Shown here: positions 16,288 to 25,593 of the stretch, one piece after another | How positions within the stretch are numbered: the first letter of the stretch is position 1 | How the letters are laid out: each line of letters starts with the position of its first letter | Source of the DNA: Polaribacter sp. | GTDB lineage: Bacteria > Bacteroidota > Bacteroidia > Flavobacteriales > Flavobacteriaceae | NCBI GenBank assembly: GCA_018608545.1 | Contig: JABAZI010000028.1 | Span: 1 to 61,760 of the forward strand | Length of the DNA stretch: 61,760 nt | Reading direction: 5' to 3' | Notes under the pieces: model-generated | What the model was told of the DNA's origin: nothing | Database searches by the model: none | Seen by the model: the letters and a program-made list of their open reading frames with translations, nothing else | Translations under genes and position numbers: made by a program

Positions 16288-18615
16288 TTATTTAAATTGA
16301 AATCCTTTTGGGGGGTGAGCATTTAAAAGATGTGTTACAAAATAATCCCAACGTTTTCGGATCATATATTTTGTCATATCTCCATATCCATGTTTTTTAT
16401 TTGGAAATAAAATCATGTCAAAATCTTTGTTGGCTTTTATCAAAGCTTCAACAACTAACATGGTATTTGAAGGAGGGACATTATCATCCATCGTGCCATG
16501 AGTAATTAATAATTTTCCTTCTAAATTTTTGGCAATGAGTTGATTTGCTTGGTTATCATAATTAGTAGTTCCATCTGCTTTTCCTTCCATATTTCCGTTT
16601 ACTAAGAGACCTTGCCATTTTTCACCCCAATCTGCCTCATAATTTCTATTGTCATGATTTCCAGCTCCAGAAACGGCAACGTCATAAAATTCTGGATAGG
16701 CAAATACAGCTCTCGTAGAGGCAAATCCACCTCCTGAATGCCCCCAAATTCCAACTCGTTTGAGATCCATTCCTTTGTATTTTTGTGCCAATTGTTTGAT
16801 TGTTGTGATGTTATCTGGCAAACCATTATCTCCCATATTCCCATAGTATGCGTCATGAAAAGACTTAGAACGCATGGGTGTTCCCATCGCATCAACTGCA
16901 ACAACTATAAAACCTAATTCTGCAATCGCTTGAAAATCTCTCCTTATGACCTTGAACTGATAATCTCCAATACTGCCAGATTGAGGGCCTGGATAAATAT
17001 AATTTAATACGGGATATTTATGATGTTCACTATAATGGCTTGGTAAACACATAATTCCGTATAAGTCTGTTTTTTGATCACGCGCCTTTACGTTGAATTC
17101 AATTGGGTTTTGCCAATTTTTTTCTTTTAATGCAGTGATGTCTGCAATTTCTAAATCCAATAATTTTTCGCCATTATTATTTCTTAAAATTGAAACAGGA
17201 GGAACTGAAGTTGTGGAATAGGTATCAATAAAATAAGTATAATCTGATGTAAATTTCACAGTATGTGATCCCTTATCTGGAGTTAGGTTTTGAAAATTTG
17301 AACCATCAAAATTTACTTTGTAAAGATAATTATGATATGGATTACCAATTTCTTTTCCGCCTCCAGTAAAATAAATTTGTCTATTAATTACGTCAATATT
17401 TTTGAGTTGTTTAACCAACCAATTTCCTGAAGTAATTTGATTTTTTAATTTCTTGGTTTCTATATCATACAAGTAAAGGTGACCCCAGTTTGTTTTTTCT
17501 GAATACCAAATAAATTCATTTGATTTAAATAAAACGCGCCAATTTTCTGACTTTACACCAGATTCGTAATAAGTGTCTACTTCTTCTTTATGAATTGATT
17601 CTACTCGACCTGTTTTTGTGTCGGCAATTTGTAAATGTGCCATTTTATGATCTCTAGAACTTGAGACAAAGGCAAATTTTGTTCCTTCTTTATTCCATTG
17701 TGCATCTAGTAATTCGTTTTCTCTACTAGAAATATGATCTGTTGTAGTTCCTCTTTGAAAGTCTTTTTTCATTTTCAAACGAACGATTTTTGGATGCTTC
17801 CCTAGATGAATAATTACGCGCTCAATTGTAAAAATCTTATCATCTCCGGGTAATGGATGTTTCCAAGCTTGTAAACGAGGATGACCAACGTTACTTGATG
17901 TTAAATACATCATTCCTACCTCTCTAGCGTCTTGTTGAAATGTTGCGATTTTATCAGAATTTGGAGACCATTTTAAAACAGCACCATCACTTTTAATCCA
18001 GCCAGCATTATTAGTTGCATAGCCATAATCTTTTTTTCCATCAAAGGTGATTTGTGTTCTTTTATTCGTTTCTAAATTTCGAATCCAAAGATTATAGTTT
18101 TTAATGTAGGCTGCTAATTTACCATTTGGAGAAAGGTTTTCATTGGGATGGATATTACGTGTTTTAGTAATTTTTTTAGAGAGTGTGTAGTCTTCTAAAC
18201 GACAAGTATATTTTTGTTTATTGATGGTAAAATCCAGCAAACTTAGATCCTCAGAAAAAGAAATATTATTGAATGGTAATTTTGAAGAGATTATTTTTTT
18301 GTTCAGTTCTTTGGAGAGGCTATTTGCTAATTTTTGATGATCGAATGCTTCTTTTTTAGTTTTTGAAATGACATCAACTAAAATGAATTTTTTACCCTCT
18401 TTATTTTTTGTCGTATAAATTAAGTGGTGCTTTCCAATAAAATCACTTTTCGAAACTTGATGATAAACAAGACCGTGTAAACTTCTGTCCATATGGGATG
18501 CAGCATCTTCATAGGTAGCAATTGTAAATTGCTTTTGTTGTTGATCTTTGGAACAACTAATTGTAAACATCAACCCAAAAAATAGTGAGCTACTTTTTAA
18601 AATGAATGATTTCAT
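16288..18615 (-). CDS. S9 dipeptidyl-peptidase-IV-like lipoprotein
   Basis: Prolyl-oligopeptidase-family serine peptidase, 775 residues. The signal peptide ends MFTISC (lipobox), predicting an envelope-anchored lipoprotein. An N-terminal beta-propeller region of DPP-IV type covers residues of about 60-510. The catalytic alpha/beta-hydrolase domain follows, with Ser627 (GHSGGG), Asp710 (HGTMDDNVP) and His742 (KKHGYG), almost the same spacing as human DPP-IV (630/708/740). The expected activity is release of Xaa-Pro or similar dipeptides. It lies 11 bp after the M20 dipeptidase gene and 4 bp before the M1 gene. Confidence 0.92.
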   Translation of the reverse strand: MKSFILKSSSLFFGLMFTISCSKDQQQKQFTIATYEDAASHMDRSLHGLVYHQVSKSDFIGKHHLIYTTKNKEGKKFILVDVISKTKKEAFDHQKLANSLSKELNKKIISSKLPFNNISFSEDLSLLDFTINKQKYTCRLEDYTLSKKITKTRNIHPNENLSPNGKLAAYIKNYNLWIRNLETNKRTQITFDGKKDYGYATNNAGWIKSDGAVLKWSPNSDKIATFQQDAREVGMMYLTSSNVGHPRLQAWKHPLPGDDKIFTIERVIIHLGKHPKIVRLKMKKDFQRGTTTDHISSRENELLDAQWNKEGTKFAFVSSSRDHKMAHLQIADTKTGRVESIHKEEVDTYYESGVKSENWRVLFKSNEFIWYSEKTNWGHLYLYDIETKKLKNQITSGNWLVKQLKNIDVINRQIYFTGGGKEIGNPYHNYLYKVNFDGSNFQNLTPDKGSHTVKFTSDYTYFIDTYSTTSVPPVSILRNNNGEKLLDLEIADITALKEKNWQNPIEFNVKARDQKTDLYGIMCLPSHYSEHHKYPVLNYIYPGPQSGSIGDYQFKVIRRDFQAIAELGFIVVAVDAMGTPMRSKSFHDAYYGNMGDNGLPDNITTIKQLAQKYKGMDLKRVGIWGHSGGGFASTRAVFAYPEFYDVAVSGAGNHDNRNYEADWGEKWQGLLVNGNMEGKADGTTNYDNQANQLIAKNLEGKLLITHGTMDDNVPPSNTMLVVEALIKANKDFDMILFPNKKHGYGDMTKYMIRKRWDYFVTHLLNAHPPKGFQFK

Positions 18616-18626
18616 TCGTGTTTTTT

Positions 18627-20024
18627 TTAATTATTTTTTTTTGATAATTGGGTAAAATGCTGATAAAAATAGGGAATGGTTTCAATTCCTTTTAAATAAT
18701 TCCAAATTCCAAAATGTTCATTTGGTGAATGAATTGCGTCTGAATCCAAACCGAAGCCCATCAATATAGTTTTACTTTTTAATTCTTTTTCAAACAAAGC
18801 AACTATAGGAATACTTCCCCCACTTCGCTGCGGAATTGGCTTTTTCCCAAATGTGGTTTCATAGGCTATACTTGCTGCTTGGTATGCAATATTGTCTATG
18901 GGGGTTACATACCCTTGACCACCATGATGAGGTGTTACCTTTACAGAAACAGATGCGGGTGCAATCTGTTCAAAATGATTTTTAAATAATTGTGTGATAC
19001 TTTTCCAATCTTGATTCGGGACCAAGCGCATCGATATTTTCGCATATGCTTTGCTTGCAATTACTGTTTTTGCACCTTTGCCTGTATAGCCTCCCCAAAT
19101 TCCATTGACATCTAATGTTGGTCTTATAGAATTTCTTTCATTAGTAGTATATCCTTTTTCGCCATGGGTAGCGTCAATTTGTAATGCTTTTTTATAGTTC
19201 TCTATAGAAAAAGGAGCTTTGGCCATTTCCGCTCTTTCTTCTTCAGATAGGTCTACAACAGTATCATAAAAACCAGGAATGGTAATATGATTGTTTTCAT
19301 CATGCAAAGAAGCAATCATTTTTGTTAAAATATTAATAGGGTTGGCAACTGCCCCTCCATAGAGTCCGGAGTGTAAATCTCTATTTGGACCCGTAACTTC
19401 CACTTCGACATAACTCAATCCTCTCAAACCTGTTGTGATTGAGGGGATGTCATTGGCAATCATTCCAGTATCTGAAATTAAAATAACATCATTGGCTAAT
19501 TTTTCTTTATTTCTTGGAACAAACCAAGCCAAACTTTCTGAGCCTACTTCTTCTTCACCTTCAATCATAAATTTGACATTGCAGGGTAAATTTCCAGAGG
19601 ATGTCATGAATTCTAGTGCCTTTACATGCATATACATTTGCCCTTTATCATCACAAGCACCTCTCGCAAAAATAGCACCTTCAGGATGTATTGCTGTTTT
19701 TTTTATAACGGGTTCAAAAGGAGGAGAGGTCCATAAATCAATTGGATCTGCGGGCTGAACGTCATAATGACCATAAACTAAAACGGTAGGAAGGTTCTTG
19801 TCAATAATTTTTTCACCGTAAATAATTGGATACCCCGGAGTTTCACAAATTTCAACATGATCACATCCCGCTTTTTTTAAACTTTCAAGCACAAAATTAG
19901 CCGTACTTATAACTTCTTTTTTATAAGTAGGATCTGCACTTACAGAAGGAATTTTAAGCAATTCGATTAATTCATCTAAGAATCTGTTTTTATGGTCTTT
20001 TATGTACGATTGAATAGTGTTCAT
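18627..20024 (-). CDS. M20-family dipeptidase
   Basis: Zinc-dependent M20 metallopeptidase of 465 residues, close to the carnosinase/CNDP-like dipeptidase group. Metal ligands are visible in LVYGHYDVQPAD, ARGACDDKGQM, MIEGEEEVGS and, at the C-terminus, DAIHSPNEHFG. The dimerisation domain lies between. There is no signal peptide, so it is cytoplasmic. It is the first gene of the peptidase operon, so imported dipeptides released by the downstream DPP-IV- and M1-like enzymes could be hydrolysed here. CAAAAATA at 20048-20055 reads on the minus strand as a -7 element. Confidence 0.92.
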   Translation of the reverse strand: MNTIQSYIKDHKNRFLDELIELLKIPSVSADPTYKKEVISTANFVLESLKKAGCDHVEICETPGYPIIYGEKIIDKNLPTVLVYGHYDVQPADPIDLWTSPPFEPVIKKTAIHPEGAIFARGACDDKGQMYMHVKALEFMTSSGNLPCNVKFMIEGEEEVGSESLAWFVPRNKEKLANDVILISDTGMIANDIPSITTGLRGLSYVEVEVTGPNRDLHSGLYGGAVANPINILTKMIASLHDENNHITIPGFYDTVVDLSEEERAEMAKAPFSIENYKKALQIDATHGEKGYTTNERNSIRPTLDVNGIWGGYTGKGAKTVIASKAYAKISMRLVPNQDWKSITQLFKNHFEQIAPASVSVKVTPHHGGQGYVTPIDNIAYQAASIAYETTFGKKPIPQRSGGSIPIVALFEKELKSKTILMGFGLDSDAIHSPNEHFGIWNYLKGIETIPYFYQHFTQLSKKNN

Positions 20025-20075
20025 TTGAGGTGTTTTTTTTTCTATTTCAAAAATAGAAAAATAATAATGAACTAC

Positions 20076-20105
20076 TTTGAAGTTTGTAACTATTGTTTAT
20101 ATTTG
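20076..20105 (+). promoter_or_regulatory. Promoter of tRNA-Leu
   Basis: TTTG (20076-20079), an 18-nt spacer and TATATTTG (20098-20105) give a close Bacteroidetes consensus promoter 23 nt upstream of the tRNA. Confidence 0.75.
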
Positions 20106-20128
20106 CACACCAATTTAATTGGAAAGTA

Positions 20129-20210
20129 GCAGGCGTGGTGGAATTGGTAGACACGCTAGACTTAGGATCTAGTGCCGCAAGGTGTGAGAGTTCGAGTCTC
20201 TCCGCCTGTA
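20129..20210 (+). tRNA. trnL: tRNA-Leu (anticodon UAG)
   Basis: The acceptor stem GCAGGCG pairs with CGCCTGT (G-U first pair). The anticodon arm CTAGA-CTTAGGA-TCTAG places TAG at positions 34-36. A type II variable arm and a T arm with TTCGAGT are present. The 82-nt length fits leucine. CCA is not fully encoded (ACA follows the stem). A strong terminator follows 6 nt downstream. Confidence 0.96.
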
Positions 20211-20216
20211 CAAATT

Positions 20217-20244
20217 AAAACCTCAACATTGTTGAGGTTTTTTT
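20217..20244 (+). terminator. Terminator of tRNA-Leu
   Basis: AAAACCTCAAC (20217-20227) and GTTGAGGTTTT (20231-20241) form an 11-bp perfect stem with a 3-nt loop and a T-run to 20244. The stem is nearly the same as the ilvE terminator. Confidence 0.9.
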
Positions 20245-20383
20245 AATTTTACTTCTTTTTTCTTCAGTTTTACTAACTAAGAATGCTATTTATGAATAGA
20301 ACCTTATTCCATTTTTATTTCAATCTTTAGATATATAATAAGATTTAAGTAAAAAGTTATAGACATAAATTCTTTATAAAGAA

Positions 20384-20413
20384 AAAAGTAGATCGTTTTA
20401 AAGATCTACTTTT
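20384..20413 (-). terminator. Terminator of the T9SS cargo gene
   Basis: AAAAGTAGATC (20384-20394) and GATCTACTTTT (20403-20413) form an 11-bp perfect stem with an 8-nt loop. The A-run at 20382-20387 supplies a U-tail when read on the minus strand, 83 bp past the stop codon of the 20496-22070 gene. Confidence 0.85.
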
Positions 20414-20495
20414 CAGGGGTGCCTAAATTTTAACTTAATTTTTCTTTTTCAATTTGCAAAATTCCCAACCCTTAACTTGTTTAACAGTAATTATT

Positions 20496-22070
20496 TTATT
20501 CGACACTTATTTTTTTATTTAATTTTCCAGTTGAAGTTATTAATTGAACAATATATACTCCACTAGTAATACTTTGAGGTAATTTGATATCATTTACTCC
20601 ATTTCCTTTAAAACGAGTATCAAGAATTTTTTTTCCTAATATATTGAAAATTCTAAGGGTAGCTTGTCCATTTTGAAGACCAACAATACGAAGATTTTCC
20701 CTGGAAGAGGTGTATACGCTTATATTGTTGATGTTAATAGGAGGTTCATTTAAATCTAAAGTAGTACTACTTGTGTGTAAATAAAAACGCCCAATACCAT
20801 TATAATCCGTTGAAATCATTGTTGTATAAGTAGAATTTTCATCAAGTAAGACAATCGTATTCATCTCTTTATCCTCTATATAGATATTAATTTCGGAGGG
20901 GATATTTGTAGCTTTAGCAGATATCGTGATTTCAGTAGAACTAAGACCTTCGCTGTTTTTTGTATTTATTCCAACTGGGACGATCATTTTCTCGTAACCA
21001 TTTTTTGGTAATGTCTGTATTGCGTAATCGTCTCCAATACTATCATTTAACAGATGTGTATAAATACCAAAATAATTTACCCCGTTATAAAAAAAAGTAC
21101 TATCATAACCAGGGTCGTTTCCTGTTGTAGCTCCTTCCATATAAAAAATAGAAGTCTGACGATAACTACCGGTGGCATTATCTGTAATTCTTAAAAAAAT
21201 GCTTTCTTTTGTATTTTTTCTAGATTTATAGTTGGAGTATCTCTGCTGATGATTCGTTAAACTCCTTGGAATTGTAAATACATCATTGGTTTTTGCAAAA
21301 AAACCTTCAGTAGCGTTCATTGTTTTTGCTTCGATATAATTTACTGTATCAAAATCGTCCATACTACTATTATAAAAATATAAAGTAATTTCCTCCATAT
21401 TAGCATGGTTATACTTCAGTAAGCCCTCTCCATTTTCATCAACTATATTGACAACAGAAGGGAAGGGGTTTCCTATATATTGTAATCTATTTGGTACGGT
21501 TTCTCCATTATGTTCTATATCACTACTTTTTGCAGGTAATAGAACGTCTGTGTTGAGTATTGGGCCCTCGAAACAAACGTCGAAAAAAGTATCTGCATCT
21601 TCAGTTCCTTTTTCACGTAGTTTTATAAGATAGGCTTCTCCTTTTGTAAAATTCCCCCAATCACTAGAGTTGTGTTGATAAATGTCCCACGCATTTGTAG
21701 TATTATCGTAACTCGCAAGACCTCTGTTAGTTATGCCTCCACCTGAACCGGACGCTAGAGGTTCATTATCTGCAAATTCTTTGATATTTTGATTTTTTAC
21801 AGGAGAACTAATTCCAAACCAGTAGTTAGAATTATCAAGCGTTTTAGTATATTTTATTTTTCCTGAACTATTATCTCCTTCTACTTTCAAAGTAGCATTC
21901 TTCAATTCAAAAGTACCTTCTGGGTCTATCACTAGGTTTCCTATAACAGTTATTTCAGCTCCATCTGATGTAGTTAAATTACCTCCAGAGGCAATGTTCA
22001 TGTTTTGGGAATTCATGTTTAATACGAAGAATAACCCCGTTAAAGTTTGAATAATAGATTGAAGTTTCAT
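20496..22070 (-). CDS. T9SS type A sorting-domain protein, unknown N-terminal region
   Basis: Secreted protein of 524 residues. A signal peptide (ends LNMNSQN, about residue 22) leads into a beta-rich region of a kind common in flavobacterial surface proteins, with GNLVIDPEGTFELKNATLKVEG, YWFGISSPV and IGNPFPS (all before residue 220). The last ~75 residues are a T9SS type A sorting domain, with LRIVGLQNGQATLRIFNILGK, SGVYIVQL and a final KKISVE. It should cross the outer membrane through the type IX system. No catalytic motif is seen. It is monocistronic with its own terminator. Confidence 0.85.
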   Translation of the reverse strand: MKLQSIIQTLTGLFFVLNMNSQNMNIASGGNLTTSDGAEITVIGNLVIDPEGTFELKNATLKVEGDNSSGKIKYTKTLDNSNYWFGISSPVKNQNIKEFADNEPLASGSGGGITNRGLASYDNTTNAWDIYQHNSSDWGNFTKGEAYLIKLREKGTEDADTFFDVCFEGPILNTDVLLPAKSSDIEHNGETVPNRLQYIGNPFPSVVNIVDENGEGLLKYNHANMEEITLYFYNSSMDDFDTVNYIEAKTMNATEGFFAKTNDVFTIPRSLTNHQQRYSNYKSRKNTKESIFLRITDNATGSYRQTSIFYMEGATTGNDPGYDSTFFYNGVNYFGIYTHLLNDSIGDDYAIQTLPKNGYEKMIVPVGINTKNSEGLSSTEITISAKATNIPSEINIYIEDKEMNTIVLLDENSTYTTMISTDYNGIGRFYLHTSSTTLDLNEPPININNISVYTSSRENLRIVGLQNGQATLRIFNILGKKILDTRFKGNGVNDIKLPQSITSGVYIVQLITSTGKLNKKISVE

Positions 22071-22173
22071 GCATTTTTTTATAAAGCTAAAAAAAATACA
22101 TGGTAATATACCTTATGTTATATTATATTTGATTAACCAACCAAAAAAAGCAGTTAATGAAATAATTTCATTT

Positions 22174-24297
22174 CTATTTTTTAGAAATGTTGTTTGAAGT
22201 AGTTAGTTTTAATTCACTTAAAACATTTAAAGCCTCGTCTACATAGACATCTTTTGATAAATTTTTATACCAACTTAACCTTTTATCGGCTAAAACGGTA
22301 TCTTTTTTTTGAAGTGAAAGTTCATATTCTGGAGAAGTAAAATTTAAATCAGATTCATAATCAAAAACAGTCTTAAACCTTTCAGCTTCTTTTTCTTGAA
22401 GGAGATTTTCTTCAGAAAACGCTCCATAGTTTAAGGAATATGAGGTATTGTCTTGGTTCTTCTTTAACCATTTTGCATATTCGTTTATTAATTTAAATTT
22501 GGAATCGGAAGCGATTCTCTGCTTGCTATTGTATACTACTTCCGAAAAATTTTTATAAGATTTTGTAGGGATATAATCTACTTGATTGACTTTATCCCAA
22601 ATTAATGCACCTTCTAGATCTCTTTCTCCAAATTTCATATAGCTATATCTACTTGGGATCGCAATATCTGAATACACTCCTTCAATTTGAGTAGAGCCTC
22701 CATTAATTCTATAAAATTTTTGAATGGTCATTTTTAAGGCACCTAAATTTTCTTCATATTTGGTAAACTGATTGATAGGCAATACACTTTGAACTGTTCC
22801 TTTACCATAGGTTTGATTTCCACCAATGATGATTGCTCTGTTGTAGTCTTGCATTGCTGCTGCAAAAATTTCTGATGCAGAAGCTGAAAATTCATTTACC
22901 AGTACAATAACAGCTCCATCCCATTGAATTTTTTCATTGGTATCATGTTTAACTATAGGAGCTTCTCCTCTATATTTTATTTGTACTATAGGTCCTTTTT
23001 TTATAAATAATCCACTAATCTCTATGGCTGTTTTTAATGAGCCTCCTCCATTATTTCTTAGATCAATGATCAATCCGGAAACCCCTTCCTTTTTTAATCG
23101 TTCAATTTCTTTTTCCATATCCTTTGCAGAATCTCGATAGCTTTTTTCATCAAAATCTATATAAAATTTAGGTAAATTGATGAGGCCATATTTTTTTCCA
23201 TTCTTTTCTACAATACTAGATTTTACAAAGGTTTCATCTAATTCTACAATATCTCTAATAATGGAAATTATTTTGGTAGATCCATCCAGTTTTTTCTTAA
23301 CGGTAAGTCTAACTTCAGTTCCTTTTTTTCCTTTTATAAATTTGATAGCATCATCTAAACGCATACCAACAATATCTAAAGGTTCTTTATTTCCTTGAGC
23401 TACAGCTAAAATTATATCACCAGCTTCTAATTCTCCTTGCTTCCATGCAGGCCCTCCAGAAACTAATTTAAAAACTTGAGTATTGATTCCTTTTCTCTGT
23501 AATCTGGCTCCAATACCTTCTAGTTTTCCGGACATGTCTTGGTCAAAACGTTCTTTCATATTTGGTGCCATGTAGGTAGTATGCGGATCAAAAGCACTTA
23601 CGATGGTATTTAAAAAAGTAGAAAACCAATCTTCGTTTTCTAATTCTTCAATTCGTTCGTATAATTCGTTCATGCTTTTTAGAACTTCTGAACGAGCTTC
23701 CTTTTCTAGTTTTTTGAAATTAATTCTTCGTTGCTTTTCAGTTTCATTTTTGTCGACCTTTTTAAGTTTGTCTTGAACTCTGATTAAGACAGATAATTTT
23801 AGCTGCTTTCGCCAATAGTCTATTAATTGATTTTCATTTTTTGCAAAAGACACCTTGTCATAATCGATATTAATTGCTTCTTTTTTGTCGTAATTAAAGG
23901 GTTCTGCTAATAAATCTACATAATAAGATTTTGCGTTATTAATTTTTCGAGTAAATTGATCATAAACTAAATTATAGAAAGAAAGGTCTTCTCTTAATAA
24001 TTGATTATCAATGTCATATTTGTATTTTTCAAAATTTTTAACATCTCTTTTAGTAAAGTATCTTTTGTTTGGATCTAAACCATTAATGAATTCATGAAAT
24101 ACATATTCAGAGAATTCATCATTCATTTCTTTAACTACAAAATGACTTCTAGTTAGAATATTTCTAAGGATATAGACCAAAATTTTATCTTTCTCGGGAT
24201 TTGAGTTGGAATTTGTAGTATTGGTTTGAGATTGTATGTTGCTAGTGAGAGTTAGAGTAGTTAATAAAAATAGTATGATTTTTAGTTTCGTCTTCAT
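22174..24297 (-). CDS. prc: Tail-specific (C-terminal processing) protease, S41A
   Basis: Periplasmic S41 serine protease, 707 residues, close to E. coli Prc/Tsp in size and order. The signal peptide is residues 1-23; an N-terminal helical region is followed by a PDZ domain (about residues 250-335, KLEGIGARLQRKG to GTEVRLTV), then the catalytic domain. The nucleophile is in SASASE (Ser473) and the general base is Lys499 in TYGKGTVQ. IIDLRNNGGGS is the conserved substrate-binding strand, and a C-terminal DUF3340-type region follows. It degrades or trims envelope proteins from their C-termini. It stands alone; surE is divergent. Confidence 0.95.
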   Translation of the reverse strand: MKTKLKIILFLLTTLTLTSNIQSQTNTTNSNSNPEKDKILVYILRNILTRSHFVVKEMNDEFSEYVFHEFINGLDPNKRYFTKRDVKNFEKYKYDIDNQLLREDLSFYNLVYDQFTRKINNAKSYYVDLLAEPFNYDKKEAINIDYDKVSFAKNENQLIDYWRKQLKLSVLIRVQDKLKKVDKNETEKQRRINFKKLEKEARSEVLKSMNELYERIEELENEDWFSTFLNTIVSAFDPHTTYMAPNMKERFDQDMSGKLEGIGARLQRKGINTQVFKLVSGGPAWKQGELEAGDIILAVAQGNKEPLDIVGMRLDDAIKFIKGKKGTEVRLTVKKKLDGSTKIISIIRDIVELDETFVKSSIVEKNGKKYGLINLPKFYIDFDEKSYRDSAKDMEKEIERLKKEGVSGLIIDLRNNGGGSLKTAIEISGLFIKKGPIVQIKYRGEAPIVKHDTNEKIQWDGAVIVLVNEFSASASEIFAAAMQDYNRAIIIGGNQTYGKGTVQSVLPINQFTKYEENLGALKMTIQKFYRINGGSTQIEGVYSDIAIPSRYSYMKFGERDLEGALIWDKVNQVDYIPTKSYKNFSEVVYNSKQRIASDSKFKLINEYAKWLKKNQDNTSYSLNYGAFSEENLLQEKEAERFKTVFDYESDLNFTSPEYELSLQKKDTVLADKRLSWYKNLSKDVYVDEALNVLSELKLTTSNNISKK

Positions 24298-24515
24298 AAA
24301 TCGGTTGTCCTAATTTTTAATAGTTGTGTTTTGGTAGAATACCAAAATATTGATTAATTTATGCTCAAATAGTTTTAGTGTTTTTTTAAAAAAAATCCTC
24401 ATAAGACTGACTTGCAGGGTTTTTTTAAAAACATCTTTATCTTATACAATGTTACGCAAAAAAGATAAAAATCATTCTTTACGAAATGTTAAAAAGAAAA
24501 TAGTATAAAATCAAT

Positions 24516-24523
24516 TACCTTTG
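24516..24523 (+). promoter_or_regulatory. -7 element upstream of surE
   Basis: TACCTTTG fits TAnnTTTG and ends 15 nt before the surE ATG. The -33 region (GTTAAAAAG at 24488-24496) is only a partial match. Confidence 0.55.
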
Positions 24524-24538
24524 TGATAAATCTCAAGT

Positions 24539-25309
24539 ATGCAAGACAAACCATTAATTTTAATCACAAATGACGATGGAATTACAGCTCCAGGAATACG
24601 AACATTAATCAAAATAATGAATCAAATAGGAGAGGTTGTTGTTGTTGCCCCTGATAGTTCACAAAGTGGAAAGGGCCATGCGATAACAATAGACAATGTG
24701 TTGACATGTAATCCCATAACGATTGACGATGGACCGCAATTAGAATATGCTTGTTCTGGGACCCCCGCAGATTGTGTAAAAATGGCACTTAATGAAATTT
24801 TAAATAGAAAACCAGACTTATGCGTTTCTGGGATCAATCACGGTGCAAACTCCTCTATTAATGTTATTTATTCAGGAACAATGGGTGCAGCGATTGAAGC
24901 CGGAATTGAAGGTGTTCCAGCGATTGGTTTTTCTTTACTGGACTTTAAATGGGATGCAGATTTTAGATATTCAGAAGAGTATGTAAAAAAAATCAGTTTA
25001 CAAGCCCTACAAAATGGAATACCTGAAGGTGTTGTTTTGAATGTAAATATCCCTAACCTTAAGACAGAAGAAATTAAAGGAGTAAAGATTTGCAGACAGG
25101 CAAATGGTCGTTGGAAGGAAAATTTTGACAAGCGTAAAAGTCCTTTTGGAAAAAAATATTATTGGCTGGCTGGAGATTTTATTATAAATGACAAAGGGCA
25201 AGACACAGATTTATATGCTTTAGAAAAAGGATATGTTTCTGTGGTTCCAGTTCAATTTGATATGACCGCCCATCATATGATAGAAAAGTTAAATTTATGG
25301 GAACTTTAA
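24539..25309 (+). CDS. surE: 5'/3'-nucleotidase SurE
   Basis: Metal-dependent survival protein SurE, 256 residues, dephosphorylating nucleoside 5'- and 3'-monophosphates. Seen: ILITNDDGITAPG with the NDDG metal site, VVAPDSSQSGKGHAIT, CSGTPADCVKMAL, VSGINHGANSSINVIYSGTMGAAIEA. Length is normal for the family. The 3' end overlaps the next gene by 13 bp. It heads surE - small membrane protein - lpxB, an order I know from other Flavobacteriaceae. Confidence 0.96.
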   Translation: MQDKPLILITNDDGITAPGIRTLIKIMNQIGEVVVVAPDSSQSGKGHAITIDNVLTCNPITIDDGPQLEYACSGTPADCVKMALNEILNRKPDLCVSGINHGANSSINVIYSGTMGAAIEAGIEGVPAIGFSLLDFKWDADFRYSEEYVKKISLQALQNGIPEGVVLNVNIPNLKTEEIKGVKICRQANGRWKENFDKRKSPFGKKYYWLAGDFIINDKGQDTDLYALEKGYVSVVPVQFDMTAHHMIEKLNLWEL

Positions 25310-25584
25310 AAAAGAATATTTTCATAGGCTTTTTAGGATCTTTAGTAGCAACTATTGTGGGTGCTTTTTTATATTTAGAACATATTTCAAGAGTTGATTT
25401 TTACGAAACAATTGACCTAATTCACGAGGGTAAGTTATATGGAAAAGTATTGTCTATAGCTGCCATACCAAATTTATTTATTTTTTTTATTTTTTTAAAA
25501 AAACAACAAGATAGTAAAGCAAAAGGAGTGTTATTAGGGACTATTTTAATTGCTCTTACTACGCTATTTTTACAATTTCTATAA
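25297..25584 (+). CDS. 95-residue integral membrane protein between surE and lpxB
   Basis: Small protein with three hydrophobic segments: residues 7-27 (FIGFLGSLVATIVGAFLYL), about 53-67 (SIAAIPNLFIFFIFL) and 78-95 ([19 protein letters not shown]). The loop after helix 1 carries HISRVDFYETIDLIHEGKLYGK. It overlaps surE by 13 bp in another frame and ends 9 bp before lpxB, so it is probably translationally coupled to both. No named family is recognised. The operon with lpxB suggests a link to lipid A or the envelope, as inference only. Confidence 0.75.
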   Translation: MGTLKKNIFIGFLGSLVATIVGAFLYLEHISRVDFYETIDLIHEGKLYGKVLSIAAIPNLFIFFIFLKKQQDSKAKGVLLGTILIALTTLFLQFL

Positions 25585-25593
25585 TACACAAAA

